This document shows positions 1-8,115 of a stretch of DNA of 64,000 nucleotides, one piece after another. The notes below the pieces were generated by a model, which made no database searches, had not been told where the DNA came from, and saw only the letters and a list, made by a program, of their open reading frames with translations. The first letter of the stretch is position 1. Every line of letters starts with the position of its first letter. This DNA comes from Rhizobiales bacterium 64-17 (lineage in GTDB: Bacteria > Pseudomonadota > Alphaproteobacteria > Rhizobiales > Xanthobacteraceae), in assembly GCA_001899285.1 (NCBI GenBank), contig MKWA01000017.1, positions 1 through 64,000 of the forward strand. Reading direction: 5' to 3'. Made by a program: the position numbers and the translations under genes.

Positions 1-106
1 CAAGCAGATGTCGGTGCCGGGAATGTAATAGAAGCCTGCGCCATACAGAGAGCAAATCTTCACGTACTGGACCGGTTTCGCAAAACCGCCGGCCGACACG
101 CTTTGA
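1..106 (-). pseudogene. Truncated Porin_2-type outer-membrane porin fragment (runs off the left edge)
   Basis: Reading the minus strand from about 106 to 1 gives a frame containing AKPVQYVKICSLYGAGFYYI followed by PGTDICL. This is the highly conserved start of the mature chain of alphaproteobacterial Porin_2 porins (for example those of Bradyrhizobium). In intact genes it is preceded by a Sec signal peptide and an ADLP-type cleavage region. Here the upstream sequence in the same frame is arginine-rich, has no hydrophobic signal and reaches a TGA stop near 195; only GTG or TTG codons could start it. The fragment is therefore either a 5'-truncated gene or recombination debris next to the integrase. 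Everything beyond the window edge is unseen, so how much of the barrel remains is unknown. Confidence 0.5.
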
Positions 107-309
107 ATGATCTCAGGAATTTTCCCGCGACGCCTCAACGGCTCGCCCACGGGGCATCGTCGCGCGGTGCGGCGATTTCGGGTCCGCGTAGGTCACGCCG
201 TTTCTCACGGCATTGACTCGCTTCCGGTTTTATCTGCCGTCGTCGGCAAAGCGCACAAACCGTCGGTCGGTATAGCGTCGGAAGGCGCTATTCAACGCAG
301 CAAAACCAC

Positions 310-344
310 AAACAAAAACGGCGCTTCGCAAGCGAAGCGCCGTT
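310..344 (-). terminator. Rho-independent terminator of the integrase gene
   Basis: A perfect 12-bp inverted repeat (317-328 and 333-344) with a 4-nt CAAG loop. On the minus strand it is followed by TTTTTGTTTG. It lies about 30 bp past the integrase stop codon, the expected place for its intrinsic terminator. Confidence 0.75.
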
Positions 345-373
345 ACGGTTAAACCGCAGTCCTCAATTTTTAT

Positions 374-1576
374 TTAATTGCTCGAACTCGCTGATGCCGC
401 TGTATCCGGCAATCCGCCCTTCAGCGGCACCGTGACCACGTCCTGCATGAGATCCGCGGCGTCACTCAGCGTCTCGCGCGTGAGATGCGCATAGCGTTGT
501 GTCGTCCGTGCATGCAGATGACCGAGCAGACCCTGCACGACATAGAGCGACACCCCGCGATTGACGAGAAAACTCGCGAACGAATGACGCAGGTCGTGCA
601 ACCGCACATCGGCAAGTCCTGCCCGCTTGCGGATGCGATCCCACGGGAAAAATAGTGACGGCGACGGCCGGCCGTTCACCGGCGACGGCAGGATATACGG
701 ATTGCCGGGTAGCCGCGGCGCTGCCTGCAACAACGTGATCGCCGCCTGATTGAGCGCGATCACGCGCGCACGCCCGGATTTCGAGCGCGGCACCAACAGC
801 GTGCGGTTGTCCCAGTCGACATAATCCCAGCGCGCGAAGGTGATCTCGTTGCGCCGCGCGCCGGTGAGCAGCAACAACAGGATCGCACGCGCGGCAGTCT
901 GGTTTTCATCCTTGCGGATCGCATCGACCAGGCACTCGACTTCGATTTCGCTGAGAAAGCGATTGCGCTGAACATCGGGACCGGCGCTCAAGGCTGCCGC
1001 CGGATTGTCGGCGACGCCCGGCACCTTCCACTTGCGCGCCAGATTGAACATGTAGCGCAGGATCACGATCACCCGGTTCATTGTCCCGGTGGCGTATCCG
1101 TTTTCCCGCATGCGGGCGATCACATCGGAAATCGCGTCGGTCGTGACCTCATCGAGCGCCAGCGATCCGAGCCGCGGCAGGATATGCACGCGCAGCACGG
1201 TCTCGTCGGTCTGCCAGCTATTCTTGTAGGTCTGGACATACGGCAAGTAACGATCCTGGGCGAACTGCGCGAGCCGCGGGATGGCCCGCGCCTCCTGCCG
1301 CTGCTTCTGCGGATCGGTTCCCAGCACCGCCTGCGCGAGAATGTGTCGCGCCTTGCGCCGCGCCTGATCGAGCGTGAGCACATCGGCCGGCCCGATCTTG
1401 AATTGTCGGGCGCGGCCGCGCGCGTCGGAATAGCGCTGGTAATAGGTCTTGCCGCCCGAGCAGCGCACCTCGAGCAGGAATCCGCGCTGCGCACCATCAA
1501 AAAAGTCGAGCTTCTTTGCATCGGCGGGGCACGATGCAGAACGGACGAAACTCGCAGTGAGAACAACAGTCGGCAT
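374..1576 (-). CDS. Tyrosine-type site-specific integrase
   Basis: A 400-residue tyrosine recombinase, the usual length for integrases of genomic islands. The N-terminal part (about 15-95) resembles the arm-type DNA-binding domain (DUF4102-like), about 100-190 the SAM-like core-binding domain, and about 205-375 the catalytic domain. All catalytic residues are present: R241 in TGARRNE, K266 in RSKSG, H327-x-x-R330 in HDLRHSF, H353 in LLGHL, and the nucleophile Y362 in RYAHL. The protein therefore looks active. It starts about 470 bp from the 3' end of tRNA-Pro, with an AT-rich spacer between, which is the classical layout of an element inserted at a tRNA 3' end. Its cargo would lie to the left, mostly outside the window. 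No excisionase was found. Confidence 0.93.
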   Translation of the reverse strand: MPTVVLTASFVRSASCPADAKKLDFFDGAQRGFLLEVRCSGGKTYYQRYSDARGRARQFKIGPADVLTLDQARRKARHILAQAVLGTDPQKQRQEARAIPRLAQFAQDRYLPYVQTYKNSWQTDETVLRVHILPRLGSLALDEVTTDAISDVIARMRENGYATGTMNRVIVILRYMFNLARKWKVPGVADNPAAALSAGPDVQRNRFLSEIEVECLVDAIRKDENQTAARAILLLLLTGARRNEITFARWDYVDWDNRTLLVPRSKSGRARVIALNQAAITLLQAAPRLPGNPYILPSPVNGRPSPSLFFPWDRIRKRAGLADVRLHDLRHSFASFLVNRGVSLYVVQGLLGHLHARTTQRYAHLTRETLSDAADLMQDVVTVPLKGGLPDTAASASSSN

Positions 1577-2044
1577 TTGCGGCGACTAAGGGTTTGCGCC
1601 GCAAACTGATCGCACCGGAACCTGCAGAGTGACGGTAAAACTGTAAGATATACGCATAACTAACTCATAAACTTTTTAGCTTTGCGCGAAAATATTCCCC
1701 AAATTTGCAGGTAATATCAAGTCTAGATCATATCTTATGATGTTACTGGATATCCTGTCGCGCCAGGACAGTTTCTCCGAAGTACATCAAGCACTTCACA
1801 AAAGAAGCTCGAGTCCAGCTATAACGAGGCGCGATTTGAATTTGGGGATAAGCGTACCCGCTGTTCCGCATAAAGGAGCGCCGCGGAGCGGACGCACCGC
1901 ATAAATTTGGCGGCAACCGCCAGGTGTCAAACCCGAAACCAGAAGGTGTACGCGGCGCGGCGCCCCGACACGGCGCTATTTGTCTTCTCGGTTCGCCGGT
2001 TGGCTCAACGATTGCGCCAAGGCGCATAAAAGCGCGTCAGGGAT
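1577..2044. other. AT-rich non-coding spacer between integrase and tRNA-Pro
   Basis: About 470 bp without a convincing gene. The stretch 1620-1770 is markedly richer in A and T than the rest of the window. It would be the place for the integrase promoter and, if the element inserted at tRNA-Pro, for arm-type binding sites. I saw no obvious second copy of the tRNA 3' end in it; only the 8-mer GATTTGAA (1833-1840) recurs, which is too short to count. Confidence 0.5.
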
Positions 2045-2121
2045 TGGTCGGAGCGGCAGGATTTGAACCTGCGACCCTCTGCTCCCAAAGCAGATGCGCT
2101 ACCAGACTGCGCTACGCTCCG
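2045..2121 (-). tRNA. tRNA-Pro (anticodon TGG)
   Basis: A 77-nt gene with encoded CCA at 2045-2047. The acceptor stem pairs CGGAGCG (2115-2121 on the minus strand) with its complement at 2049-2055. The anticodon loop contains CTTTGGG, giving anticodon TGG for proline CCN codons, and the T-arm has GGTTCAAATCC. The 3' end points toward the integrase, so it is the likely attachment site of the element at the left of the window. Confidence 0.95.
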
Positions 2122-2200
2122 ATCGCCAACAGGCGGCTATGGCGCTGCGATACACGCTCGGCCCAGACCCGGCAAGCAACCTTGTAAGGGTGGCCGCGCC

Positions 2201-2653
2201 TCAGCGCGGCTCGAACATCGCATGGGCGACCCGGTCGCCCGGCGCGATGCCGAGCTTGCGGGCAGTCCCCGCCACCACTTCGAGCACGCCGCGCACCGGC
2301 CCGCCGGAGGACACGATCTTGGTCGAGAGTGGCTCGGTATGTTCGGCGATCCGCGCGATCCGCCCGTCGGCACGGATGAAGATCATGTCGAGCGAGACAT
2401 AGGTGTTCTTCATCCACATCGCGACTTCCTGATCACGTTTGAAGTCGAACAGCATGCCCCGCCCCTCGGGCAGTTCCTTCCGGTACATCAGCCCTTGCGC
2501 CCGCTCCTGATCGGTGGTTGCGATCTCGACCATGAACGGGTGGACGCCGTTGCGGCTGGCGATCTCGAGGGTCTGGAATTCGGCGGCCGGGACCGGGGCA
2601 GTTCCGAGCAGCGCGGCGGCGAATGCGAAGGCGAGAATGGTCAGGATACGCAT
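2201..2653 (-). CDS. DUF192 family exported protein
   Basis: A protein of about 150 residues. The N-terminal hydrophobic stretch (MRILTILAFAFAAALLG, then a PVPAAEF cleavage region) is a Sec signal peptide. The mature part matches DUF192: RAQGLMYRKEL, GMLFDF and MWMKNTYVSLDMIFI are the conserved blocks of this small periplasmic or secreted beta-barrel family, whose biochemical role is not established. I chose the ATG at 2651-2653 because it begins the signal peptide; an upstream ATG at 2704 would add 17 residues with no known counterpart. It lies just downstream of the cold-shock-domain gene on the same strand, a pairing I believe is common in Rhizobiales. Confidence 0.88.
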   Translation of the reverse strand: MRILTILAFAFAAALLGTAPVPAAEFQTLEIASRNGVHPFMVEIATTDQERAQGLMYRKELPEGRGMLFDFKRDQEVAMWMKNTYVSLDMIFIRADGRIARIAEHTEPLSTKIVSSGGPVRGVLEVVAGTARKLGIAPGDRVAHAMFEPR

Positions 2654-2725
2654 GCTGCCGGGATACGCGAGCCGCGCCCCGGCAACAAGCAAAGTCCGCA
2701 TCAAGATCGCGTCAGCGCCGGGTGG

Positions 2726-3334
2726 TCAGTGCGACGCCGGTCCGAGCGACCCGCCATCCGGGCGGACCTCGGCGGCCATCATCCCCTTGGGTCCGGGCCC
2801 AAAACGGACCAGCACCGTCTGACCGGGCCGCAGTTCGGCGAGGCCGTAGCGGCGCAAGGTTTCCATATGGACGAAGATGTCCGGCGTCCCCTCGCCGCGG
2901 GTCAGGAAGCCGAAGCCCCGCAGCCGGTTGAACCACTTGACCTGGGCGCGTTCGAGACCGCTGGTCGGCGTCACCGAGACGTGGGTGCGCGGCGGCGGCA
3001 TCTGCGCCGGGTGGATCGCCGTGCTCTCGTCCATCGAGACAACCCGCAGGGCCTGCAGACCGCGCGGCCGCTGCAACACCTCGCAGACGACGCGGGCGCC
3101 TTCATATGCCGTCTGGAAGCCATCGCGGCGCAGACAGGTCACATGAAGAAGGACGTCGGGCAGTCCATTGTCAGGGATGATGAAGCCGAAACCCTTGGCG
3201 ACATCGAACCATTTAATGGAGCCGCTGATTTCAATGATGCTCGCGCCGGCTTCGTCATCAAGATGATGATCAACTTCCGGGCCGAGACCGAGGCGTGTGC
3301 CTGGCATTTTTGATTCAATCCCGTCCGACGTCAT
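2726..3334 (-). CDS. Double cold-shock-domain protein
   Basis: About 202 residues with two CspA-like domains. The first contains GSIKWFDVAKGFGFI and the second VKWFNRLRGFGFLTR; both keep the RNP1-type KGFGFI/RGFGFL aromatic surface used to bind single-stranded RNA or DNA. A proline-rich linker (MPPPRTH) separates them. Most bacterial Csp proteins are single domains of about 70 residues, so this is the two-domain form found in alphaproteobacteria, presumably an RNA chaperone. The start is uncertain: ATG 3332-3334 (MTSDGIES) or ATG 3305-3307 (MPGTRLG); longer readings into 3472 look non-coding. DUF192 follows after about 70 bp. Confidence 0.88.
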   Translation of the reverse strand: MTSDGIESKMPGTRLGLGPEVDHHLDDEAGASIIEISGSIKWFDVAKGFGFIIPDNGLPDVLLHVTCLRRDGFQTAYEGARVVCEVLQRPRGLQALRVVSMDESTAIHPAQMPPPRTHVSVTPTSGLERAQVKWFNRLRGFGFLTRGEGTPDIFVHMETLRRYGLAELRPGQTVLVRFGPGPKGMMAAEVRPDGGSLGPASH

Positions 3335-3490
3335 GCGCGCCGTAATATGGCGCCCTAACGCTGCCGTTGTTCTGGCGTCTCTTGAGGACGCTGCTCCGAA
3401 TCTGTGTATGCAAGATAACATCGGCTGATATGCGTCAAAGGACAAAATGCGCTTGCGCACAAATCTGTCCACCGCGTAACGCCTTACGAA

Positions 3491-4252
3491 TCAATCCGAA
3501 ATGAAGCTCTCCAGCACCTCGCCGATGTCGTGCTGCACGGTGAGGTCAGCGATCTCGTCGAATTCGGTCGGCTCGCGATTGATGATCACGAGCGCCGCGC
3601 CGTTGCGTTTTGCCATCAGCGGAAAACCTGCCGCCGGCCACACCACCAGCGACGATCCAATGGCGATGAACAGATCGCAGGCGCGCGTCAGTTCCTCCGC
3701 GCGCTGCATCGCGGGTGCCGGCATTGCCTGCCCGAACGACACGGTTGCCGTCTTGATATAGCCGCTGCAGTCGAGGCAATCGGCGGCGCGCCCCTGCTGA
3801 TCGAACGACTGCTTCATCCACGCGATTTCGTAGCGTTTTCCGCAGTCCAGACAGGTGGCATAGGTGGTGTTGCCATGCAGCTCGACAACATCATCTGCGG
3901 CGATGCCGGACGCCTGATGCAGATTGTCGATGTTCTGGGTGATGACACCTGGAACCTGACCGCGACGATAAAGGCTCGCCAGCGCGCGATGGCCGCGACC
4001 CGGCCGCGCCGCGGCAAAGCTCGCGTCGATGGCGAACCGCCGGCGCCAGGATTCGTCCCGGCTCTCCCGGCTCGCCAGAAATTCGTCGAACGGGATCGGG
4101 CGGTTCTTGGTCCAGATGCCGCCAGGCGAGCGGAAGTCCGGAATGCCACATTCGGTCGAGATCCCCGCGCCGGTGAACGGCACGATCACCCGAGCGTCCT
4201 CGATCAGTTCCCGCAGGTCGGCGATCGTGCGCGTGAGTTCGGTCGTCACCAT
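3491..4252 (-). CDS. cobB: NAD-dependent protein deacylase of the Sir2 family
   Basis: 253 residues, the normal size for a bacterial sirtuin. Sirtuins remove acyl groups from lysines, consuming NAD and giving nicotinamide and O-acyl-ADP-ribose. The NAD-binding motif GAGIST (28-33) followed by GIPDFRSPGG, the TQNIDNLH segment (105-112) and the catalytic H126 in VELHG are present. Four zinc-binding cysteines (C134, C137, C159, C162) complete the small domain, and GSSLVVWPA marks the far side of the NAD pocket. The gene stands alone, divergent from the glyoxalase-like gene. Which acyl group it prefers cannot be read from the sequence. Confidence 0.93.
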   Translation of the reverse strand: MVTTELTRTIADLRELIEDARVIVPFTGAGISTECGIPDFRSPGGIWTKNRPIPFDEFLASRESRDESWRRRFAIDASFAAARPGRGHRALASLYRRGQVPGVITQNIDNLHQASGIAADDVVELHGNTTYATCLDCGKRYEIAWMKQSFDQQGRAADCLDCSGYIKTATVSFGQAMPAPAMQRAEELTRACDLFIAIGSSLVVWPAAGFPLMAKRNGAALVIINREPTEFDEIADLTVQHDIGEVLESFISD

Positions 4253-4326
4253 GTTAAGAACCCGGAGGATCAGTGTGAGACGGGACTGGCCGCGCGTCAG
4301 CGGGGCCGGTCAGCAGAAGGAGTGAG

Positions 4327-4788
4327 GTGATGCGATATCTGCACACGATGCTGCGCGTGCGCAATCTCGACGCGGCACTGGATTTCTATTGCAACAAGCT
4401 TGGCCTCAAGGAGACGAGCCGCCGGGTCGACGAGAAGAACCGCTACACCCTCGTCTTCCTCGCCGCGCCGGAGGACACCAGCCTGGTCGATGACGCGAAA
4501 TCAGACGGCGGTCGCGGCGCCCCGCTGGTGGAACTCACCTATAACTGGGACAGCGAGGACTATGGCGAGGCCCGCTATTTCGGACATCTCGCCTATGAGG
4601 TGGACGACATCTACGCCACCTGCGACCGGCTGATGCGGGCCGGGGTCACCATCAACCGCCCGCCCCGCGACGGGATGATGGCCTTCATCCGCTCGCCGGA
4701 CCGTCATTCCATCGAATTGTTGCAAAAAGGTGCGGCCAAGCCGCCGCAGGAGCCCTGGCAATCGATGCCGAACACGGGTCGCTGGTAA
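4327..4788 (+). CDS. gloA: Glyoxalase I-like VOC protein (lactoylglutathione lyase)
   Basis: 153 residues with the vicinal-oxygen-chelate fold. Metal-ligand candidates sit where E. coli GloA has them: H5 (YLHTMLRV), E68 (VELTYNWD), H86 (FGHLAYEV) and E129 (HSIELLQ). The substrate reading is helped by [11 protein letters not shown] and LVELTYNW, which are close to true lactoylglutathione lyases. It would convert the hemithioacetal of methylglyoxal and glutathione to S-lactoylglutathione in the cytoplasm. The C-terminal tail ([13 protein letters not shown]) is a feature of alphaproteobacterial members. GGAGTGAGGTG precedes the start. Monocistronic, divergent from cobB. Confidence 0.85.
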   Translation: MMRYLHTMLRVRNLDAALDFYCNKLGLKETSRRVDEKNRYTLVFLAAPEDTSLVDDAKSDGGRGAPLVELTYNWDSEDYGEARYFGHLAYEVDDIYATCDRLMRAGVTINRPPRDGMMAFIRSPDRHSIELLQKGAAKPPQEPWQSMPNTGRW

Positions 4789-4853
4789 TCGAGGATGATC
4801 TGAGGGGGCGACTTGCGAGCGCCGCCCAACGCCTCTATACCTCCGGCCGCCTC

Positions 4854-4928
4854 GCGCCCTTCGTCTATCGGTTAGGACGCCACCCTTTCACGGTGGAGAG
4901 AGCGGTTCGATTCCGCTAGGGCGCGCCA
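4854..4928 (+). tRNA. tRNA-Glu (anticodon TTC)
   Basis: 75 nt including encoded CCA (4926-4928). The acceptor GCGCCCT (4854-4860) pairs with AGGGCGC (4918-4924). The anticodon loop is CTTTCAC in a CCACC/GGTGG stem, giving TTC for glutamate, and the T-arm contains GGTTCGATTCC. Confidence 0.95.
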
Positions 4929-5080
4929 TTCTTCACCGGCAGGGCGTCGATCAGGTGCATGGCTCCCATGCAAACCTGCTGAATCATCAAGGTTTTATGC
5001 AGAAAATACGCGCCGGGGCGCAGGAACCGGCGCTACGCTTCGTTCGTTCCGTTGTCGATGAATTTCCGATGGAGCGCGCC

Positions 5081-5221
5081 ATGACCAACAAGCAACTCGC
5101 CGACCATCTGCGTCGCGATGCGACCTTTGTCGGCAATGCTGCCCTCACCGTCGTCGTCTTCGGCTTTGCCGCGCTTGCCCTCGCCGCCACGCTCTACGAC
5201 GTGATCGCGATCCACCGATAA
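5081..5221 (+). CDS. Small single-helix membrane protein
   Basis: A 46-residue protein starting MTNKQLADHLRRDATF, followed by one strongly hydrophobic helix (about 19-41, VGNAALTVVVFGFAALALAA) and a short tail. The start at 5081 is chosen because GGAG (5071-5074) precedes it at 6 bp; the frame stays open upstream to 4955 but that extension looks non-coding. It lies after tRNA-Glu and converges on epmB, whose stop is only a few bases away. No function is recognised; the size and topology suggest a small inner-membrane protein. Confidence 0.6.
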   Translation: MTNKQLADHLRRDATFVGNAALTVVVFGFAALALAATLYDVIAIHR

Positions 5222-5223
5222 CC

Positions 5224-6279
5224 TCATGGCGCTTCCGGGGGATAGACGTGGCGCCGGCCGCGATAGTCCTCAATCTCCGAACCGCTGTCGTCAACCACGT
5301 AGCTCGGTCCGACCGGCGACTTGCCGTGTCCGCCCGGCAGATCGAGCACGTATTCCGGCAGACACAGACCTGAGAACCGTCCGCGCAGCGCGCGCATCAG
5401 CGCCTGCCCCTCGGCGATCGTCGTGCGCAGATGCGCGGTACCGGGCGCGAGATCGCCGTGATGCAGGTAGTACGGCTTGATCCGGGTCTCGACCAACGCG
5501 CGCAATAGCGCGCCCATGGTCTCCATGTCGTCGTTCACCCCGCGCAGCAGCACCGTCTGGCTGACCATCGGAATGCCTGCGTCGATGAAGCGCGCACAGG
5601 CGGCGCGCGCTTGCGGGGTCAGTTCACGCGGATGGTTCGCATGCAGGCCGACATAGACGGCAACCTGCGGCATCGCCGCTCGTAATGCCTCCACCATCGC
5701 GCCGGTGATCGCCTCCGGATCGGCGACCGGCAGCCGCGTGTGGATGCGCACCACCTTCACATGCGGGATCGCCGCGAGCGCGGTCATCACCTCGCGCAGA
5801 CGGCGCGGCGAGATCACCAGCGGATCGCCGCCGGTGAGGATCACCTCCCAGATCGCCGGCGTCGCGCGGATGTAACCGAGCGCACGCTCGAGCGTCTCGG
5901 CCGACAAAGCGTTCGGCTTGCCCGGCCCGACCATTTCGCGGCGGAAGCAGAACCGGCAATAGACCGCGCAGACATGCACCAGCTTGAGCAGCACGCGGTC
6001 CGGATAGCGATGCACGATCCCCTCGACCGGCATATGCGCGGCGTCGCCGATCGGGTCGACGAGTTCATGCGGCTGCACATCGAGTTCAGCCGCATTGGGC
6101 ACGAACTGCCGCGCGATCGGATCGGCGGGGTCGTCGCGGTCGATCAGCGCCGCCAGCGCCGGCGGAATGGCGACGGCATAGCGTGCGGCGATCCGCGCCT
6201 GCACCGCCGCCGCGTCCGGCGCGACAAGGCCGGCCGCGATCAACTCGTCAGGCGTACGCAAGGTCGTCGTGCCGCTCAT
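5224..6279 (-). CDS. epmB: EF-P beta-lysylation radical SAM enzyme (lysine 2,3-aminomutase-like)
   Basis: 351 residues, the length of EpmB/YjeK and shorter than clostridial lysine 2,3-aminomutase. The radical SAM cluster motif is C104-x3-C108-x2-C111 (CAVYCRFCFRR). Downstream come ILTGGDPL, HTRLPV and the PLP-site region PYYLHHGD and LPGGHGKSPV. EpmB converts (S)-alpha-lysine to (R)-beta-lysine, which EpmA attaches to elongation factor P. The start at 6279 (MSGTTTLRTP) is set by homology; the frame stays open far upstream but there it overlaps epmA. It lies 38 bp downstream of epmA on the same strand and close to efp, so the assignment to EF-P modification rather than lysine fermentation is strong. 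Confidence 0.92.
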   Translation of the reverse strand: MSGTTTLRTPDELIAAGLVAPDAAAVQARIAARYAVAIPPALAALIDRDDPADPIARQFVPNAAELDVQPHELVDPIGDAAHMPVEGIVHRYPDRVLLKLVHVCAVYCRFCFRREMVGPGKPNALSAETLERALGYIRATPAIWEVILTGGDPLVISPRRLREVMTALAAIPHVKVVRIHTRLPVADPEAITGAMVEALRAAMPQVAVYVGLHANHPRELTPQARAACARFIDAGIPMVSQTVLLRGVNDDMETMGALLRALVETRIKPYYLHHGDLAPGTAHLRTTIAEGQALMRALRGRFSGLCLPEYVLDLPGGHGKSPVGPSYVVDDSGSEIEDYRGRRHVYPPEAP

Positions 6280-6317
6280 CGATCCCGTCCGCTCGAATCT
6301 TTGATTTGGCGCGTTGT

Positions 6318-7367
6318 TCACGGTTCGGCCACCGGGGTCCACATCACCTGCTCGATATGCGGCGCGCCGGTCGCGAGCAGCACCAGCCGGTCGAACCCGA
6401 GCGCGATCCCCGCCGCCGCCGGCATTTGCGCCAGCGCTCGCAGGAAATCCTCGTCGAGCGGATAGCGCTCGCCATAGACGCGCTCCTTCTCGTCCATGTC
6501 CGCGGCGAAACGGCGGCGCTGCTCGGCCGTGTCGGTTAGTTCGCCGAACGCATTGGCGAGTTCGACACCGCACACGTAAAGCTCGAACCGCTCCGACAGT
6601 TGCGGCGCGTCGGCGCGCGGACGCGCCAGCGCCGCGAGTGGCAGCGGGTAGTCGCACAGGATTACTGGCGCGCCGAGGCCGAGTTGCGGCTCGATCCGCT
6701 CGACCAGGATTTTGCTGAAGATATCGCCCCAGCGGTCGTCGGCCGCGACCGCGATGCCGGCGGCCGTGGCCGCCGCCGCCAGCCGGGCGTCGTTGCCCTC
6801 CGTGCCGTCGAGCGTCGCCATCAGATCGATCCCGGCATAGCGGGACACGGCCTCGGGCACGCCGAGCCGTATGGGCGTGGCGAACGGATCGCAGGTCCGG
6901 CCGCGCCAGGTGAACCGGGTGACGCCGGCCGCCCGCGCCGTCTCGGCCAGCAGAGCGGCACAGTCGTCCATCAGCACCGGATAGGTGTCGGCCCCGGCCC
7001 GATACCATTCCAGCATGGTGAATTCCGGATGATGCAGCGGCCCACGCTCGCGGTTGCGCCAGACCCGCGCGAACTCGAAAATCCGTTCCTCGCCGGCCGC
7101 CAGCAGCTTCTTGCAGGCGAATTCCGGCGAAGTTCGCAGATAATACGGATGCGGCCGGGTCGCCGGATCAATCAGGTCGGTCCGGAAGGCGTGGAGATGG
7201 GTCTCGTTCCCCGGCGAGCGCTGCAACGCAGCCGTCTCCACCTCGGCGAAATCCCGCGCCAGCAGCCATTGCCGGATCGCCTCGCGGATCCGCCCGCGGG
7301 TGCGCAAAAGTGGCCTCCGATCGGCATGAAAGCCGGGGTTCCACCAGTCCGAAGGGGTATCGGTCAT
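6318..7367 (-). CDS. epmA: EF-P lysyltransferase, lysyl-tRNA synthetase-like (EpmA/GenX/PoxA)
   Basis: 349 residues: only the class II aminoacyl-tRNA synthetase catalytic core, without the N-terminal OB-fold anticodon-binding domain of a full LysRS (about 500 residues). Motif 2 is [20 protein letters not shown] (97-116), and motif 3 is [15 protein letters not shown] near the C-terminus. This truncated architecture is diagnostic of EpmA, which activates (R)-beta-lysine with ATP and transfers it to a lysine of EF-P. It is the first gene of an epmA-epmB transcription unit and is divergent from efp (about 120 bp between starts), so one intergenic region probably serves the whole pathway. Confidence 0.93.
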   Translation of the reverse strand: MTDTPSDWWNPGFHADRRPLLRTRGRIREAIRQWLLARDFAEVETAALQRSPGNETHLHAFRTDLIDPATRPHPYYLRTSPEFACKKLLAAGEERIFEFARVWRNRERGPLHHPEFTMLEWYRAGADTYPVLMDDCAALLAETARAAGVTRFTWRGRTCDPFATPIRLGVPEAVSRYAGIDLMATLDGTEGNDARLAAAATAAGIAVAADDRWGDIFSKILVERIEPQLGLGAPVILCDYPLPLAALARPRADAPQLSERFELYVCGVELANAFGELTDTAEQRRRFAADMDEKERVYGERYPLDEDFLRALAQMPAAAGIALGFDRLVLLATGAPHIEQVMWTPVAEP

Positions 7368-7490
7368 GCCGGGTTTTTGGCCTCTCGCGGGCCAAAAAAC
7401 TGCCCGGACGCTCTGGCCTTCCGCCGCATTATCAGTATTTTGCGCGCCGACAGCGCCATTTTGGCCAAACCGCTATTCAAGGATCGTTCC

Positions 7491-8057
7491 GTGAAAGTCA
7501 TCGCCAGTTCGCTCCGCAAGGGCAATATCGTCGATCTCGACGGCAAGCTGTACGTGGTCCTGACCGCCGAAAGCATCCACCCCGGCAAGGGCACTCCGGT
7601 CACGCAGCTCGATATGCGCCGGATCAGCGACGGCGTGAAGACCTCGCAGCGCTACAAGACCACCGATCAGGTCGAGCGCGCGCATGTCGAGGAACGGACC
7701 TATCAGTTCCTCTACAAGGACGGCGACGGCTTCCACTTCATGAACCCGGAAGACTACGAGCAACTCACCGTGCAGTCGGACGTGATCGGCGATGCCGAGG
7801 CGTATCTGCAGGAAAGCATGATGGTGAAGCTCTCGGTCCACGAAGGCTCCGCCGTGTCGATCGAAATTCCGCAGCGCGCCACCCTCGAAGTGGTCGAGAC
7901 CGAACCGGCGATGAAGGGCCAGACCGCCTCGGGGTCGTTCAAGCCGGCGATCCTGTCGAACGGCGTGCGCACCATGGTGCCGCAGCATATCGTCACCGGC
8001 ACCCGCATCGTCGTGATGACGGTCGACGGCTCCTACGTCGAACGCGCCAAGGATTGA
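7491..8057 (+). CDS. efp: Translation elongation factor P
   Basis: 188 residues, exactly the usual EF-P length, with a GTG start at 7491. The KOW-like N-domain carries the modification loop HPGKGTP with K33 where E. coli has the beta-lysylated K34. The two C-terminal OB domains follow ([34 protein letters not shown]). EF-P relieves ribosome stalling at polyproline stretches. The KGT loop matches the EpmA/EpmB substrate type rather than the arginine-rhamnosylated (EarP) type, in agreement with the divergent epmA-epmB genes next door. Extending the frame to an earlier start would run into the epmA promoter region. Confidence 0.96.
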   Translation: MKVIASSLRKGNIVDLDGKLYVVLTAESIHPGKGTPVTQLDMRRISDGVKTSQRYKTTDQVERAHVEERTYQFLYKDGDGFHFMNPEDYEQLTVQSDVIGDAEAYLQESMMVKLSVHEGSAVSIEIPQRATLEVVETEPAMKGQTASGSFKPAILSNGVRTMVPQHIVTGTRIVVMTVDGSYVERAKD

Positions 8058-8115
8058 TCACCACCGTGGCCGGCGCATGATTGGCCCGGCCGTACCTGAC
8101 GCGCCGGAGGTCCGC

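Noticed and set aside
107-352. 81-codon plus-strand frame at the left end
   Set aside because: It covers the integrase terminator hairpin and the porin-fragment antisense; composition is not protein-like.
1833-1840. GATTTGAA as an att core copy of the tRNA-Pro T-arm
   Set aside because: Only 8 bp match, expected by chance, and not at the tRNA 3' end.
1743-2027. 94-codon minus-strand frame between integrase and tRNA-Pro
   Set aside because: No domain, no convincing ribosome site, composition unlike a gene; the region is better taken as spacer.
6279-7008. Upstream extension of the epmB frame
   Set aside because: The added part overlaps epmA in another frame and reads as Arg/Gly-rich noise; the homologous start is at 6279.
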